A stretch of 48,443 nucleotides of DNA from Candidatus Latescibacterota bacterium (lineage in GTDB: Bacteria > Latescibacterota > UBA2968 > GCA-2709665). Under the pieces are notes generated by a model that saw only the letters and a list, made by a program, of their open reading frames with translations, was not told the origin of the DNA and did no database searches. Made by a program: the position numbers and the translations under genes. Positions within the stretch are counted from its first letter, which is position 1, and the number at the start of each line of letters is the position of its first letter. Of this stretch, positions 8,783-17,970 are shown piece after piece. The stretch covers positions 1 through 48,443 of the forward strand of contig JAAXHW010000146.1 of the NCBI GenBank assembly GCA_012270675.1, read 5' to 3'.

Positions 8783-9991
8783 TCAACCCTCCGCCTGCCA
8801 CCTTTCCGCATCATAAGCCGGCAACTCACAACGCAACGCCCGGTCCTCGCGTGTCCCCAGCACATAACCTGCCTGCATCAGCTGATGAATCTGAGACGTC
8901 CCCTCGTAGATCACCGCACTCTTGCTGTTGCGCAGGTGACGCTCCACGTTGTACTCATCCGAATAACCGTACGCGCCATGAATCTGGACCGCATCGTTCG
9001 CCGTTGCACTGGCCGCCTCGGTACAGTACCACTTGGCCATACTGGTCTCGCGCGTATTCCGAATGCCCCGGTTCTTCATCCACCCCACTTTCCTCACCAG
9101 CAGCTCCCCCAGATCAATACGCTGCCGCATCAGGGCGATCATCCCCTGTACAAGCTGGTACTCCGAAATCGGCTTTCCAAATGTCGTGCGCTCCCGCGCA
9201 TATTTCACAGACGCCTCAAGGCAGCATTTCATCAGCCCAACCGCCCCCGCAGCGACCGTATAGCGCCCGTTGTCCAGGGCGCTCATGGCAATCTTGAACC
9301 CTTCACCCTCCTCGCCCAACCGGTGGGTCTCGGGCACCGGCACCCGGTCCATATTGATCCACCCGGTATTGCTTGCCCGAACGCCCATCTTCCCCTCAAT
9401 CGTACCGGTCGTCAACCCGGCCCAATCCCGCTCCAGAATAAAAGCCGTAATCCCTCGCACCCCCAGGTCCGGGTCCGTCTTTGCAAACACCAGCATGCGA
9501 TCGGCCACATGGGCTAACGTAATCCACATCTTCTCACCACTCAAAATATAGTGATCCCCCTCTTTCCGCGCGCTACTGGTCATGCCGCCCACGTCGGAGC
9601 CGGCGCCCGGCTCGGTCAACCCGAAGCACGCAAGATGCTCGCCCGTGGCCAACGGCGGCAGCAACCGTTCCTTCTGCTCCTCGGTTCCCCACTGAAAAAT
9701 CGACAGCGCGTGCAACCCCAGATGTACCGCAACCGTCTCTCGAACCGAGGAGTCCGCCCACTCCAATCCCTCAGAAACAATCCCCAGAGAAATGTAGTCC
9801 ATGCCCGCCCCGCCGTACCGCACGGGCAAACAGACACCCAGAAAGCCCTGCGCGGCCATCCTGGGCAACAGCTCCTCCGGAAAGGTGTGGTTCCGGTCGT
9901 GTGTCTTGATGACGGGCATAACCTCCCCGAGAGCGAAATCATACACCATCTTCTCGATCATCCGGTGCGTTTCATCCAGTTCGAAATCCAT
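8783..9991 (-). CDS. Acyl-CoA dehydrogenase
   Basis: 402 aa, typical length. Signature 1, [12 protein letters not shown], is at 122-133; the FAD/subunit contact [18 protein letters not shown] follows; signature 2, [12 protein letters not shown], is at 336-347; and [11 protein letters not shown] (361-371) places the catalytic base at E363, the position used by short- and medium-chain and glutaryl-type enzymes. It should dehydrogenate an acyl-CoA to the 2-enoyl-CoA and pass electrons to the EtfAB pair encoded 25 bases downstream. The R-rich loop that would define a dicarboxyl substrate cannot be judged by eye. No acyl-CoA ligase, hydratase or thiolase is present in the window, so the chain may be short or the product unusual. 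Confidence 0.93.
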   Translation of the reverse strand: MDFELDETHRMIEKMVYDFALGEVMPVIKTHDRNHTFPEELLPRMAAQGFLGVCLPVRYGGAGMDYISLGIVSEGLEWADSSVRETVAVHLGLHALSIFQWGTEEQKERLLPPLATGEHLACFGLTEPGAGSDVGGMTSSARKEGDHYILSGEKMWITLAHVADRMLVFAKTDPDLGVRGITAFILERDWAGLTTGTIEGKMGVRASNTGWINMDRVPVPETHRLGEEGEGFKIAMSALDNGRYTVAAGAVGLMKCCLEASVKYARERTTFGKPISEYQLVQGMIALMRQRIDLGELLVRKVGWMKNRGIRNTRETSMAKWYCTEAASATANDAVQIHGAYGYSDEYNVERHLRNSKSAVIYEGTSQIHQLMQAGYVLGTREDRALRCELPAYDAERWQAEG

Positions 9992-10042
9992 AGCCGTTTC
10001 CCCCGGTGGTCCCGATCGGCTTCTCCCATTCGGGGTTCACGC

Positions 10043-11587
10043 TCATCCTTCCCCCGACTCACCCAGTATGGCGTGCGCGGCATTGTGGCCCGGCCCACCC
10101 GTGACCGAACCGCACGGATGCGTCCCGGACCCGCACAGATAAAGGCCCTCCAGGGGCGTCTTGTAAGCAGACCAGGCCGGTAGCGGCCGCCGGTGCAGCA
10201 TCTGATCCAGCGTCATATCCACGTGCCGGATGCTCGCATCCGTAATCCCGGTCTCCCGCTCGATATCCGCCGGCGTGTAAAGCCTCTGCCACTCGATCAA
10301 TTCCCTGAAACCGGGAGCATAATCCTCGATAATCCGAACGATATTCTCCATCGTCGGCTCCCGCAACGCGTCCCAGTTGCCCTCCAGGGGTCGGGCCGGG
10401 GCGAACCGCACCCAGGCCCCAAAAACCTGCTTGCCCGGAGGGGCCATCTGTGGATCGTACACGGTAGGCAGCTGCAGGCTCATCACCGGATCGCGGGCGG
10501 GTATGCCCGACTGCGCGTCCAGCCAGGCCCGCTCCACGTACTCCAGGCTGGGCGAAATCCGGACGTGTGCGACGGCCCGGACATCGTCGGCCAGCTCCGG
10601 AGGAACAGCAGAGAAACGCGGTACGCCCGAAAGCGCCGCGTGGTACTTCATGTACCCGGCCCGGGTCTTGATCTTCTCCACCTGCCGCCGGAACCCCGAA
10701 TCCAGGTGGGAAGCGTCCACAAGCTTGAGAAACGTCCGTTTCGGATCCGCATTGGAAACAACCCGTCCGGCCCGCAACAACTCACCGTTCGCCAGCCGAA
10801 CACCCACGGCTCGACGCTGCGCCACTTCAACCGCCTCCACCGGGCAATTCACACGGATCTCAACGCCAAACCTTCGCGCCGCAGAGGCCAGCGCCCCCGT
10901 GATCTCGCCCATACCTCCACGCACAATACCGCTCTTCCCTTCCAGCCCGGCGCCTCTGCTGGCCGACTCCACGGCTTCGGCCAGCAGGGACCCGGCAGCG
11001 GTCGGATACCCGTAATCATCGGACCGGCTCAGAGCGCTCTTGACCTTCTCACTTCCAAAATAGTCGCTCAACACATCCCAGTGGCTGCGCGTCAACATCG
11101 CTTCCAGAACAGCAGCCCGACACGTACCCCGGTAGCGCTCGTACAGCTCGCCGTGCGTCATCGGCGGACTGAGGAACCACGCTTCCGCAAGACCGATGGC
11201 TTCGTTCATGTACCGGGTATAAGCCAGGTACCCCTCGGCTTCGCCTGACCCGAACCGTTCCAGCCCCGCCGCCGTTCGCTCGATATCCGACCAGAGCACA
11301 ATCCCATCCCCGTCCGGGTAGGGCGCCAGCATCGTCGGATCCAGCGCCTCAACAACGAAGGCATCCGCAGGAACGTCCAGATCGCGGCAGATCCTGGGCC
11401 CCGGCCCGTGCGCTCCGTATGCGAAAGTGGAGAACCGGTACCCGGGAATCAGCTCCTCGGTCACACACGCGCCCCCGATGCGTCCGCTCCGCTCCACCAC
11501 CACCACATCCAGCCCCGCCTTCGCCAGATAGCCCGCGCAGACCAGCCCGTTGTGTCCCGCTCCGATCACAACAACATCAGTTGCCAT
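10043..11587 (-). CDS. Phytoene desaturase/PYROXD2-like FAD oxidoreductase
   Basis: 514 aa. The N-terminal dinucleotide-binding fold DVVVIGAGHNGLVCAGYLAKAG holds GxGxxG at 9-14 and is followed by VERSGRIGGACVTEE. The C-terminal FAD motif is GLYLCGSGTHPCGSVTGGPGHNA, as in the CrtI/PYROXD2 family. These flavoproteins desaturate or oxidise hydrophobic substrates. There is no signal peptide or obvious transmembrane helix. It lies between a PhyH-like dioxygenase and an acyl-CoA dehydrogenase, so a lipid, terpenoid or fatty-acyl substrate is plausible, but no carotenoid gene is nearby and carotenoid synthesis is unlikely. Start ATG at 11587 with a weak GAGGGA 12 bases upstream. Confidence 0.85.
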   Translation of the reverse strand: MATDVVVIGAGHNGLVCAGYLAKAGLDVVVVERSGRIGGACVTEELIPGYRFSTFAYGAHGPGPRICRDLDVPADAFVVEALDPTMLAPYPDGDGIVLWSDIERTAAGLERFGSGEAEGYLAYTRYMNEAIGLAEAWFLSPPMTHGELYERYRGTCRAAVLEAMLTRSHWDVLSDYFGSEKVKSALSRSDDYGYPTAAGSLLAEAVESASRGAGLEGKSGIVRGGMGEITGALASAARRFGVEIRVNCPVEAVEVAQRRAVGVRLANGELLRAGRVVSNADPKRTFLKLVDASHLDSGFRRQVEKIKTRAGYMKYHAALSGVPRFSAVPPELADDVRAVAHVRISPSLEYVERAWLDAQSGIPARDPVMSLQLPTVYDPQMAPPGKQVFGAWVRFAPARPLEGNWDALREPTMENIVRIIEDYAPGFRELIEWQRLYTPADIERETGITDASIRHVDMTLDQMLHRRPLPAWSAYKTPLEGLYLCGSGTHPCGSVTGGPGHNAAHAILGESGEG

Positions 11588-11630
11588 ATCCGGAAATCCC
11601 TCTCAGATGAAAGCGGAAAAGCAGCCCCCT

Positions 11631-12383
11631 CTACACATTCCCCAGCTCCTTGTGCAGCCGGCCGGTATAGGCCGCGTGGGAGGCCCTCCAGGCTTCGTTC
11701 ACCTGCGCGTTCACCCCCTTGAAACTGCACACCAGCCCGCGCCGCATCTGATCGGTATTGTTGGGCCCGGTACGGTGAGGCGTCTGAATATGGTGAACCG
11801 CCGCGCCCCCTCGCCCCAGGACCGCAGGCACCTCCGGATACCTGACCGGATCGGGCACCTCGGACTGCTGTTTGCTGAAAGGAAATTCGCCGGTCTCAAA
11901 ATGGTCCAGATCGCCCAGTTTGAAAGCGCCCCGCGCATAATGCATCGCCCCATTTTCTACCGTGGTATCGTCCAGAGCAAGCCAGAACGCGGCCCCCTCG
12001 GCAGGATCGAAATGCATATAGGCATTGTCCTGGTGATAGGGTGTGGCCGTTCCTTTCCAGGGTGCCTTGAAGAAAACCTCCGCTCCCAGCAACGCCACCT
12101 GAGATCCGATACACGCCTCCATCAGCCCCACCACATCGGCCCGATTTACAAAATCCCTGAAGTAGTCATCGTACTGGTCCAGCCCGCCGGTGTGGGTGAT
12201 GGCCCCACCCGAACCCGACTCGTAGAACACATCCCTCCTGTCCACCCCGGGAAGAACCTCTTTCATATATCTCTCCAGTTCCCGATCGAGCCTATCGACT
12301 TCGTCCGGACTCAAAAATCCCTCCACCAGGACGAACCCGTCTTCGTGGAACCGGGCTGCGGCATCTGCCACGTCGTAAGCCAT
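11631..12383 (-). CDS. Phytanoyl-CoA dioxygenase (PhyH) family protein
   Basis: 250 aa. Fe(II)/2-oxoglutarate dioxygenase fold. The metal triad can be read as H117 and D119 in TPYHQDNAYMHF and H203 in IQTPHRTGPN; R214/R215 can bind 2-oxoglutarate. Family members hydroxylate CoA esters or many small molecules. Start at 12383 is preferred to an upstream ATG (12428) because AAGGAG sits 6 bases before it. It precedes the PYROXD2-like gene by 43 bases and leads the oxidative module. The pairing with acyl-CoA dehydrogenase and ETF recalls alpha-oxidation-type chemistry, but no 2-hydroxyacyl-CoA lyase is present. Confidence 0.87.
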   Translation of the reverse strand: MAYDVADAAARFHEDGFVLVEGFLSPDEVDRLDRELERYMKEVLPGVDRRDVFYESGSGGAITHTGGLDQYDDYFRDFVNRADVVGLMEACIGSQVALLGAEVFFKAPWKGTATPYHQDNAYMHFDPAEGAAFWLALDDTTVENGAMHYARGAFKLGDLDHFETGEFPFSKQQSEVPDPVRYPEVPAVLGRGGAAVHHIQTPHRTGPNNTDQMRRGLVCSFKGVNAQVNEAWRASHAAYTGRLHKELGNV

Positions 12384-12443
12384 CTCACGCTCCTTTGATA
12401 GAGTAAAGCACAGCCCGTCCCCCTGCACCCAATCCCCCTCTCC

Positions 12444-14354
12444 TCAGGCGCGCTTCCCGTCGCCCTGCAGATCCGGCAGGAGCCGGTGGTCTTCCATCAG
12501 GGTGATATCGATCCCCAAATCGATCCCTGCCAGATGGTAGGCCCCGTCCACCGGATGTGCTTCAACATAGCGTAGAATAGCGTCTCGCTCCGCCTTCAGC
12601 TGCCTCAATATATCCGCGTCTCTGGTTCGTCTGTACGCCGCCGCCGTCCGGCTTGCCCCCGCCAGCCTGGCGCCGTAATCAACCTGTGCTTCAAGCATAC
12701 CCAGCCGCGTCCCAACCGCATCCGACCCTTCCGCCTCCCGGGCCTCCCGCAGCAAATCTCTCGCCTGCTTCACCACCTCCGGCGACAAATAGGCCCCCAG
12801 CCCCACCGTCAGCGGCTCGTACTCCACAAGCGCCCGCTCCAGCATCTCGTGCAGCGCCTGCACCGGCGCTGCCGCGCTGCCGTACAGACATCGAAAATAA
12901 TCCCTCTGCAAGGCTTCGAAATCAACCCCCACATCCCACAACGTCCTTGCCAGCGACACGTGGTTCAACCCGTACAACCCCCACATCGTCCCCTCGCTCT
13001 GCGAATGGTATCCAATAAAGTTGTGCGCGTGCAGCCACTTCACGTCCTCGTGGAACTTTCGGCCCACCGGATAGGGGGCCTGGGCCATCGAACTGACGGG
13101 ATTGTAATCGTAAAACCACAGCTTCGCACCGGAATCCTCCCACCCCTTGAGAGCCTCATGCAGCAACCGGTGGTTGCCCACCGGATCGGACAGCGGCCGG
13201 TTGAATACGCAGTGGTCGCCCAGGGAGTGTGTCGCCTGAACCAGCACATTGGGATGCACCGGGATCGTGGGAGGCGGCATCGTCAGAAAATAGGCCAGCA
13301 CGTAAACGTACCGGTCCGGCCACGTTTCACAAAAACCCTCCGCAACGCGGTTGGCGTATCGGATCACATCGTTGGTCCGAATAACGTATTCCTCGCCCAT
13401 AAACCTCATATTCCCCTGATCGCAATTCGCCAGACACTCCGGACACATGCAGTAGTCGATACCGTCCGCCTGCGTGATGCTCACCAGCCCTGCTTCCGGG
13501 TTCCGCGCCATCGACTTCAACGCCTCCTGGACCACCAGATCGATCACATCGGGATTCGACAGACAGAGGTGGCAGTGGTGGACGCGCTCGTTCAAAACGC
13601 GTTCGCCCTGCTCGTTCATGGCAAAGTATTCGGGATGCGAATCAAAGTAAACGTCCGGATTCACCATATGCAGTGACGCGTGAACGGAATCCACCCCCGC
13701 CACGCCCCCGCGGCAGGCAAAGAAAGCAGACAGGTCGCCCTCTTCCAGACTCTCCTGCGTCAGACCGGGAAATTCGATAATCGTATTGAGCCGGTTCTTC
13801 ACACCCCAGTCCAGCAGCTGCTCCTTCCTGGGCGATGAGAAAGCCTGCCAGAGCGTACGCGGATACCCACCCACGCCCATCATAGCCGCAAACATCCCCC
13901 GGGCAAGCCGGAATTTGAACGATGGGTTGATCACCTCGGTACCGGTCCGCAGGGTCAAATCGCCGACCTCGGGAAGGTACTCGTTCTCCGCACCCGGCCA
14001 GTACCACCGCGCCCCCAGCCGTTCGATCAGCTCATACGCCGCATACAGCGTCCCACGGTCGTTCGCCCCCACCAGCGCAACCTCCCCCTGAGACACATGC
14101 AGCAAGAACCCATCATCCCGCAGATCGCCCACCGGCAGATGCCGAAGCTCGTCTCGCGCAGGCCGCCCGACCAGAATCCTCACCGGAGCGCCACTCCCGC
14201 TCCCTGCGTGCAGGCCAATAGAAGCGCCTCCCAGCCTCTCCAGATACCGCACCAGCTCTTTCCCCGCCGTCAATTCCGTCGCCGACGCCTCTGCCGCAAC
14301 CTCAACCGCGCACCGCGCCCGACCGTCCGCCGATAGAACCACAAGCTCGGCCAT
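12444..14354 (-). CDS. DUF4838 domain protein, glycosidase-like
   Basis: 636 aa. The N-terminal part (about 10-125) resembles the GH20/alpha-glucuronidase-type accessory domain: LVGANDRGTLYAAYE near 95-110 and LGARWYWPG at 113-121. The centre carries the cysteine motif QADGIDYCMCPEC (295-307), typical of DUF4838 proteins, then a TIM-barrel-like region and an all-helical C-terminus. Relatives are predicted glycoside hydrolases of uncertain specificity. The start at 14354 has AGGAG 6 bases upstream; the longer reading upstream has no ribosome site. No signal peptide. It sits between the PLP enzyme and the PhyH gene. Confidence 0.8.
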   Translation of the reverse strand: MAELVVLSADGRARCAVEVAAEASATELTAGKELVRYLERLGGASIGLHAGSGSGAPVRILVGRPARDELRHLPVGDLRDDGFLLHVSQGEVALVGANDRGTLYAAYELIERLGARWYWPGAENEYLPEVGDLTLRTGTEVINPSFKFRLARGMFAAMMGVGGYPRTLWQAFSSPRKEQLLDWGVKNRLNTIIEFPGLTQESLEEGDLSAFFACRGGVAGVDSVHASLHMVNPDVYFDSHPEYFAMNEQGERVLNERVHHCHLCLSNPDVIDLVVQEALKSMARNPEAGLVSITQADGIDYCMCPECLANCDQGNMRFMGEEYVIRTNDVIRYANRVAEGFCETWPDRYVYVLAYFLTMPPPTIPVHPNVLVQATHSLGDHCVFNRPLSDPVGNHRLLHEALKGWEDSGAKLWFYDYNPVSSMAQAPYPVGRKFHEDVKWLHAHNFIGYHSQSEGTMWGLYGLNHVSLARTLWDVGVDFEALQRDYFRCLYGSAAAPVQALHEMLERALVEYEPLTVGLGAYLSPEVVKQARDLLREAREAEGSDAVGTRLGMLEAQVDYGARLAGASRTAAAYRRTRDADILRQLKAERDAILRYVEAHPVDGAYHLAGIDLGIDITLMEDHRLLPDLQGDGKRA

Positions 14355-14400
14355 AAGAATCTCCTTCCACAGGAATACTGGAACCCGGAACGCCGGAAAT

Positions 14401-15492
14401 TCAGTCCGGATCCGCAACCTCCTGCTCCAGCGCCGATAAATCCACGGTCTCACAGGAAAAATGACGCAGCATCCGATCAACCGACCACGCATCCTTAAAT
14501 CCAGTACCCGTCACCAGACAGACGACCCTCGCGTCCGGACTCACGATCCCTTCCCTCACCGCATTGAGCGCACCGGCCACGGCCACGGCTGCTGCCGGTT
14601 CGCAAAAGATCCCCTCCTCCCGCGCCAGGCGTCCCTGCAGTTCCCACACCTCCTCATCCGTCACCAGGTGCCCTGTCCCCCCGGTCGGGCGACAGGCCTG
14701 GATCAGCAGATCCCCATCGTTCACCGTGGGCACCTGAAGTCCACTGATACGGGTCGTGGATTCCACCGGACGGGCGCGTTCGGCCCCCTCGCGCAGCGGC
14801 CCTGCGGCCGTGTTGTTCCCCTCCGGCTGCACGCACTCGATCGCCGGACTGTACGCAAGCCTCCCCCGCTCAACCATAAGGGCGAACCCGCGCGCCACGG
14901 CAACGACCAGACCGCAGCCCCCCGCCGGGCAGAATACGTGATCGACGGGCGCCTCCGACTGCTCGGCCAGCTCCAGCCCCAGCGTCTCCACACCGCTCAT
15001 CCCCAGGGGACTGTACACATAGGCGCTCACCTGCAGTGCTGCGTCGGTCCGGCTGCCGATCCGCTCCAGAGCCTGAAACGTCCGGAACGTCACCTCGGGG
15101 TCCGATCCGAAATCCCGCACCCGAAAAATGTCGGCCCCATAGGCCATCATCTGCCGGAGTTTTTGGTCCGGGGCCGTCTCCACAATGGCGATCCGGCACG
15201 ATACGCCCGACGCTGCACAATACGCCGCCAGAGAGGACCCGGCATTCCCACTCGATGTTGCCACACAGGTGCGTTGTCCCCGGGCAACCATATGGGAAAC
15301 GGCGGCGGCGGCGAACCGGTCCTTGAAGGACCCCGTCGGGTTGGCGGCCTCCAGCTTGAGAAAGAGATTCCGCAGCCCGGCCTCAGGGCCGATCACCTTC
15401 GAGCGCACCAGCGGCGTATCGCCCTCTCCCAGCGTGATGCGGGCCTCTTCCGGGACGTGCTCGATCCAGTCTGCCCAGCGCCAGATGCTCAT
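14401..15492 (-). CDS. PLP-dependent threonine synthase-like/beta-family enzyme
   Basis: 363 aa. Fold-type II PLP enzyme: LGEGDTPLVRS (21-31) and NPTGSFKDR (51-59) with the Schiff-base lysine K57, then ATSSGNAGSSLAAYCA near 79 and the phosphate/cofactor loop PAGGCGLVVAVARG near 190. The pattern matches threonine synthase but the protein lacks the N-terminal zinc-ribbon found in many homologues and sits outside any threonine operon, so a lyase (for example of a hydroxy- or diamino-acid) is equally possible. ATG at 15492 with GGAG 8 bases upstream. It lies among sugar-active genes, which suggests a nitrogen-containing or amino-acid moiety in the substrate. Confidence 0.82.
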   Translation of the reverse strand: MSIWRWADWIEHVPEEARITLGEGDTPLVRSKVIGPEAGLRNLFLKLEAANPTGSFKDRFAAAAVSHMVARGQRTCVATSSGNAGSSLAAYCAASGVSCRIAIVETAPDQKLRQMMAYGADIFRVRDFGSDPEVTFRTFQALERIGSRTDAALQVSAYVYSPLGMSGVETLGLELAEQSEAPVDHVFCPAGGCGLVVAVARGFALMVERGRLAYSPAIECVQPEGNNTAAGPLREGAERARPVESTTRISGLQVPTVNDGDLLIQACRPTGGTGHLVTDEEVWELQGRLAREEGIFCEPAAAVAVAGALNAVREGIVSPDARVVCLVTGTGFKDAWSVDRMLRHFSCETVDLSALEQEVADPD

Positions 15493-15509
15493 GGAGGCTG
15501 CTCCGGTTT

Positions 15510-17954
15510 TCAGAATTCCACGTACTCCGACGGGGTGCTTGGCACCCCCCGCGCATCCACCGCCACCACACGATACGACATCCCCTTTTTGTCTCCATTC
15601 AGCGGCCAGACCGGCTCCTCAACCTCTCCCAGAAAATTCTCCCGGCCCGCAGAGAACCCCCCGGTTTCCATAGAACCGTATACCCGGTATTTCACCGCAC
15701 GGTTTCCCTCCGGATTCGCTTTCCAGGCCAGAACACGACCCCTGCCCGTGCGCCTCACCCCAGGCTCCAGAGGCAGCCCCGGACCGTGCGGAACGAACGA
15801 CCGCGCCTCACTCCAGTCTCCCCACACCCCCCTCGCATTCCGCGCCCGCACGCGCCAGTAATACCGCTCATCCGGATTCAACAGATTCGGAAACTCCGCC
15901 TGCCACCGCGTCCTGCCCGCATACGCCGTCCTGCCCACATACCGGTCGAACGTGGGACACACGCACCACCTGAAATCCGCGTACCGGCTCACCTGCACAT
16001 GGTAATCGTCCACCTTGCCGCTGACCCCTTTGGGACGCTTCCACCTGAACTCGAAATCCAGCCGGTTCACATCCGCCCCGTCCCCCGGATACACCGGCTC
16101 CGGCGCCCCGGGAGGCCTGATCGAACGTTCCTCCTGCCAGCCGTAAGTCACCCGCACCTTCCGACCTCCGCGATTGTCGTCCCGGTATGCGATCTTGTTC
16201 TCCCCGCAGAACAGCGACGGAAGCGACCGTGTGGAACACTGGATATCCGTATCGAACCAGATCGCATCCAGCCCAACGGCCTCGGGACGCGACATGGCCC
16301 ACATCGCCACCTTGATGTAGTACGTATAACACGGCCCTTCCCCCCAGTCCTGATTCGCCCTTTCCCCGGTTCTGAAATACGGGTCCAGATCCACGCAATC
16401 GCTCACCCGGCTCCCCATACGTGTCTTCTCACCGCTCCCGATTGCGCCGGGTATCCAGAAGGATCGCCAGCTTCGGCCATCCTTTGAAAGCAGCAACTCC
16501 AGACCGTTCTCGCGGGTCTCACGGCGGCACGAGATGCCCAACCGTGCTCCGGGGATCGGATAGGGCGACGCAATCTTCCAGACAACTTCCGAAACCTCTC
16601 CGGTCCGCTCCGGATGCAGGGCGGGATACCTCCGCGATGCCCCCTGCTTCACATTTCTCGTCCCTTCCATACCCTTCAGGGCCAGAGGCTCACGCAGCCT
16701 GGGACGGTAGACGAGCTTTCCGTTCGAGAACCGGACATCCGGATGCAGGTTGGGCCCGGGCACCACGTTCTTTCCAATATTGCCCCAGTACCGAACCAGC
16801 TTCTCCCCCGGGCGCAGGCGAACGGCCATCGTATGGGGCACGGGAAACCGCTTCCCGGAGTACGTGATCGGCCCCGACAGGGAATTGCCCTTATTCGGCG
16901 GATACAAGATCCTCCGCTCCTGGAAATGGGTGTAGTAGAACACCTTCTCCGGCATATCCCGGCCGCACAGCCCCAGGTTGCGGTGCGAACGGCGGAGCAG
17001 ATCGATATCCCGGGAAAGATCCTCCGATCCTGCAACCGTCTTGTTGTCCCGGTTGAGAAAAAACACCATCAGGTCCGTATCCAGAAAATGCCATGCCCCG
17101 TCCGTGAAAGCCTCAAAAATGTCGTGGTCGCAGCACCTGCCCCGTCCGTGACCGTCCATAAAGGCCAGATTCCCCAGCCAGACCTCCCGGGCCTCAACCC
17201 CCATTGCTTCGGCCAGGCGGCGGCTCCCGATCGCATTCGCGACGCAGCCGTCGAACCCGTAGCTGTTGACCAGTCTCACCGGATCGCCCACACTGTCCAG
17301 CCAGGACATACCTGCTCTGCTGTCGTAGACTTCATCCACCACAAACTGCCAGATGGCCATCGCCTTCTCCGTCGCCGTCGCCCCCCTCCCCCCGGCAAGT
17401 CTGAGAATCTCTCTTGCCGTCGTCTCCGCAGACCACCAGTCCCGCTGACCGTTGGCCACCAGCCAGGGGTTCACCACATCCGTCTCGCCCCTGTTTTCAA
17501 TCGCCACATACATGTTCGGCTCAAAGGCCTGATCGTACGGCGGATTCATATGGCCCGGTCCGGGGCAGTATTCCTCCGGCCCTTTGGTGACCGTATTGGA
17601 CTCGTCCAGATAGCCACCCATGTTTACCGTGAACGCCTGCCGCCTGCGGGTCAGCGTCACCCGCTTCTCTTTTGGTGCGCGTGGGACTTTCACTTCGGCC
17701 GGCCGACCTCCCATCAGGTCTTCCGAATCGGCATGGAGCCATTGGCTGGACCAGGCCGCCGCGCGGTAAAAATAGGTCCTCCCCGGCTCAAGGTCCGCCG
17801 AGTCAACATAGGTTCGTTCGCAGGCCATGCCCACCTCCTCGTAGGGCCCGGATGCCCGGCGAGACCGGTAAATCCGCGCCCCCGGATTGCCCTCCAGATC
17901 CACGTCCAGCGTAACGCAGTTGACCGCCGCATCTTTTACTTTCAGCTTCAGCAT
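15510..17954 (-). CDS. Transglutaminase-like protein with fibronectin III-type domains
   Basis: 814 aa. An N-terminal FN3-like domain (about 1-90: GARIYRSRRASGPYEEV, then LEPGRTYFYRAAA) is followed by a transglutaminase-like core: FDGCVANAIGSRRLAEAMG gives C237, CCDHDIFEAF gives H277 and WHFLDTDL gives D292, a plausible Cys-His-Asp triad. The C-terminal third holds two more FN3-like units (YYWRVRARNARGVWG near 730; KYRVYGSME near 780). No signal peptide is visible, although FN3 domains are usually extracytoplasmic. The start at 17954 is set by AGGAG 8 bases upstream. Next to a GH42-like gene; likely a peptidase or amide-acting enzyme of unknown target. Confidence 0.75.
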   Translation of the reverse strand: MLKLKVKDAAVNCVTLDVDLEGNPGARIYRSRRASGPYEEVGMACERTYVDSADLEPGRTYFYRAAAWSSQWLHADSEDLMGGRPAEVKVPRAPKEKRVTLTRRRQAFTVNMGGYLDESNTVTKGPEEYCPGPGHMNPPYDQAFEPNMYVAIENRGETDVVNPWLVANGQRDWWSAETTAREILRLAGGRGATATEKAMAIWQFVVDEVYDSRAGMSWLDSVGDPVRLVNSYGFDGCVANAIGSRRLAEAMGVEAREVWLGNLAFMDGHGRGRCCDHDIFEAFTDGAWHFLDTDLMVFFLNRDNKTVAGSEDLSRDIDLLRRSHRNLGLCGRDMPEKVFYYTHFQERRILYPPNKGNSLSGPITYSGKRFPVPHTMAVRLRPGEKLVRYWGNIGKNVVPGPNLHPDVRFSNGKLVYRPRLREPLALKGMEGTRNVKQGASRRYPALHPERTGEVSEVVWKIASPYPIPGARLGISCRRETRENGLELLLSKDGRSWRSFWIPGAIGSGEKTRMGSRVSDCVDLDPYFRTGERANQDWGEGPCYTYYIKVAMWAMSRPEAVGLDAIWFDTDIQCSTRSLPSLFCGENKIAYRDDNRGGRKVRVTYGWQEERSIRPPGAPEPVYPGDGADVNRLDFEFRWKRPKGVSGKVDDYHVQVSRYADFRWCVCPTFDRYVGRTAYAGRTRWQAEFPNLLNPDERYYWRVRARNARGVWGDWSEARSFVPHGPGLPLEPGVRRTGRGRVLAWKANPEGNRAVKYRVYGSMETGGFSAGRENFLGEVEEPVWPLNGDKKGMSYRVVAVDARGVPSTPSEYVEF

Positions 17955-17970
17955 GATGGCCTCTCCTTTT

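Noticed and set aside
8771-8786. Short match CTCCCCGAAAAATC to 42778-42791
   Set aside because: About 14 bases only, in a GC-rich context; could be chance.
14461-15861. A 466-residue plus-strand open frame
   Set aside because: Antisense to the PLP enzyme; composition typical of shadow frames.
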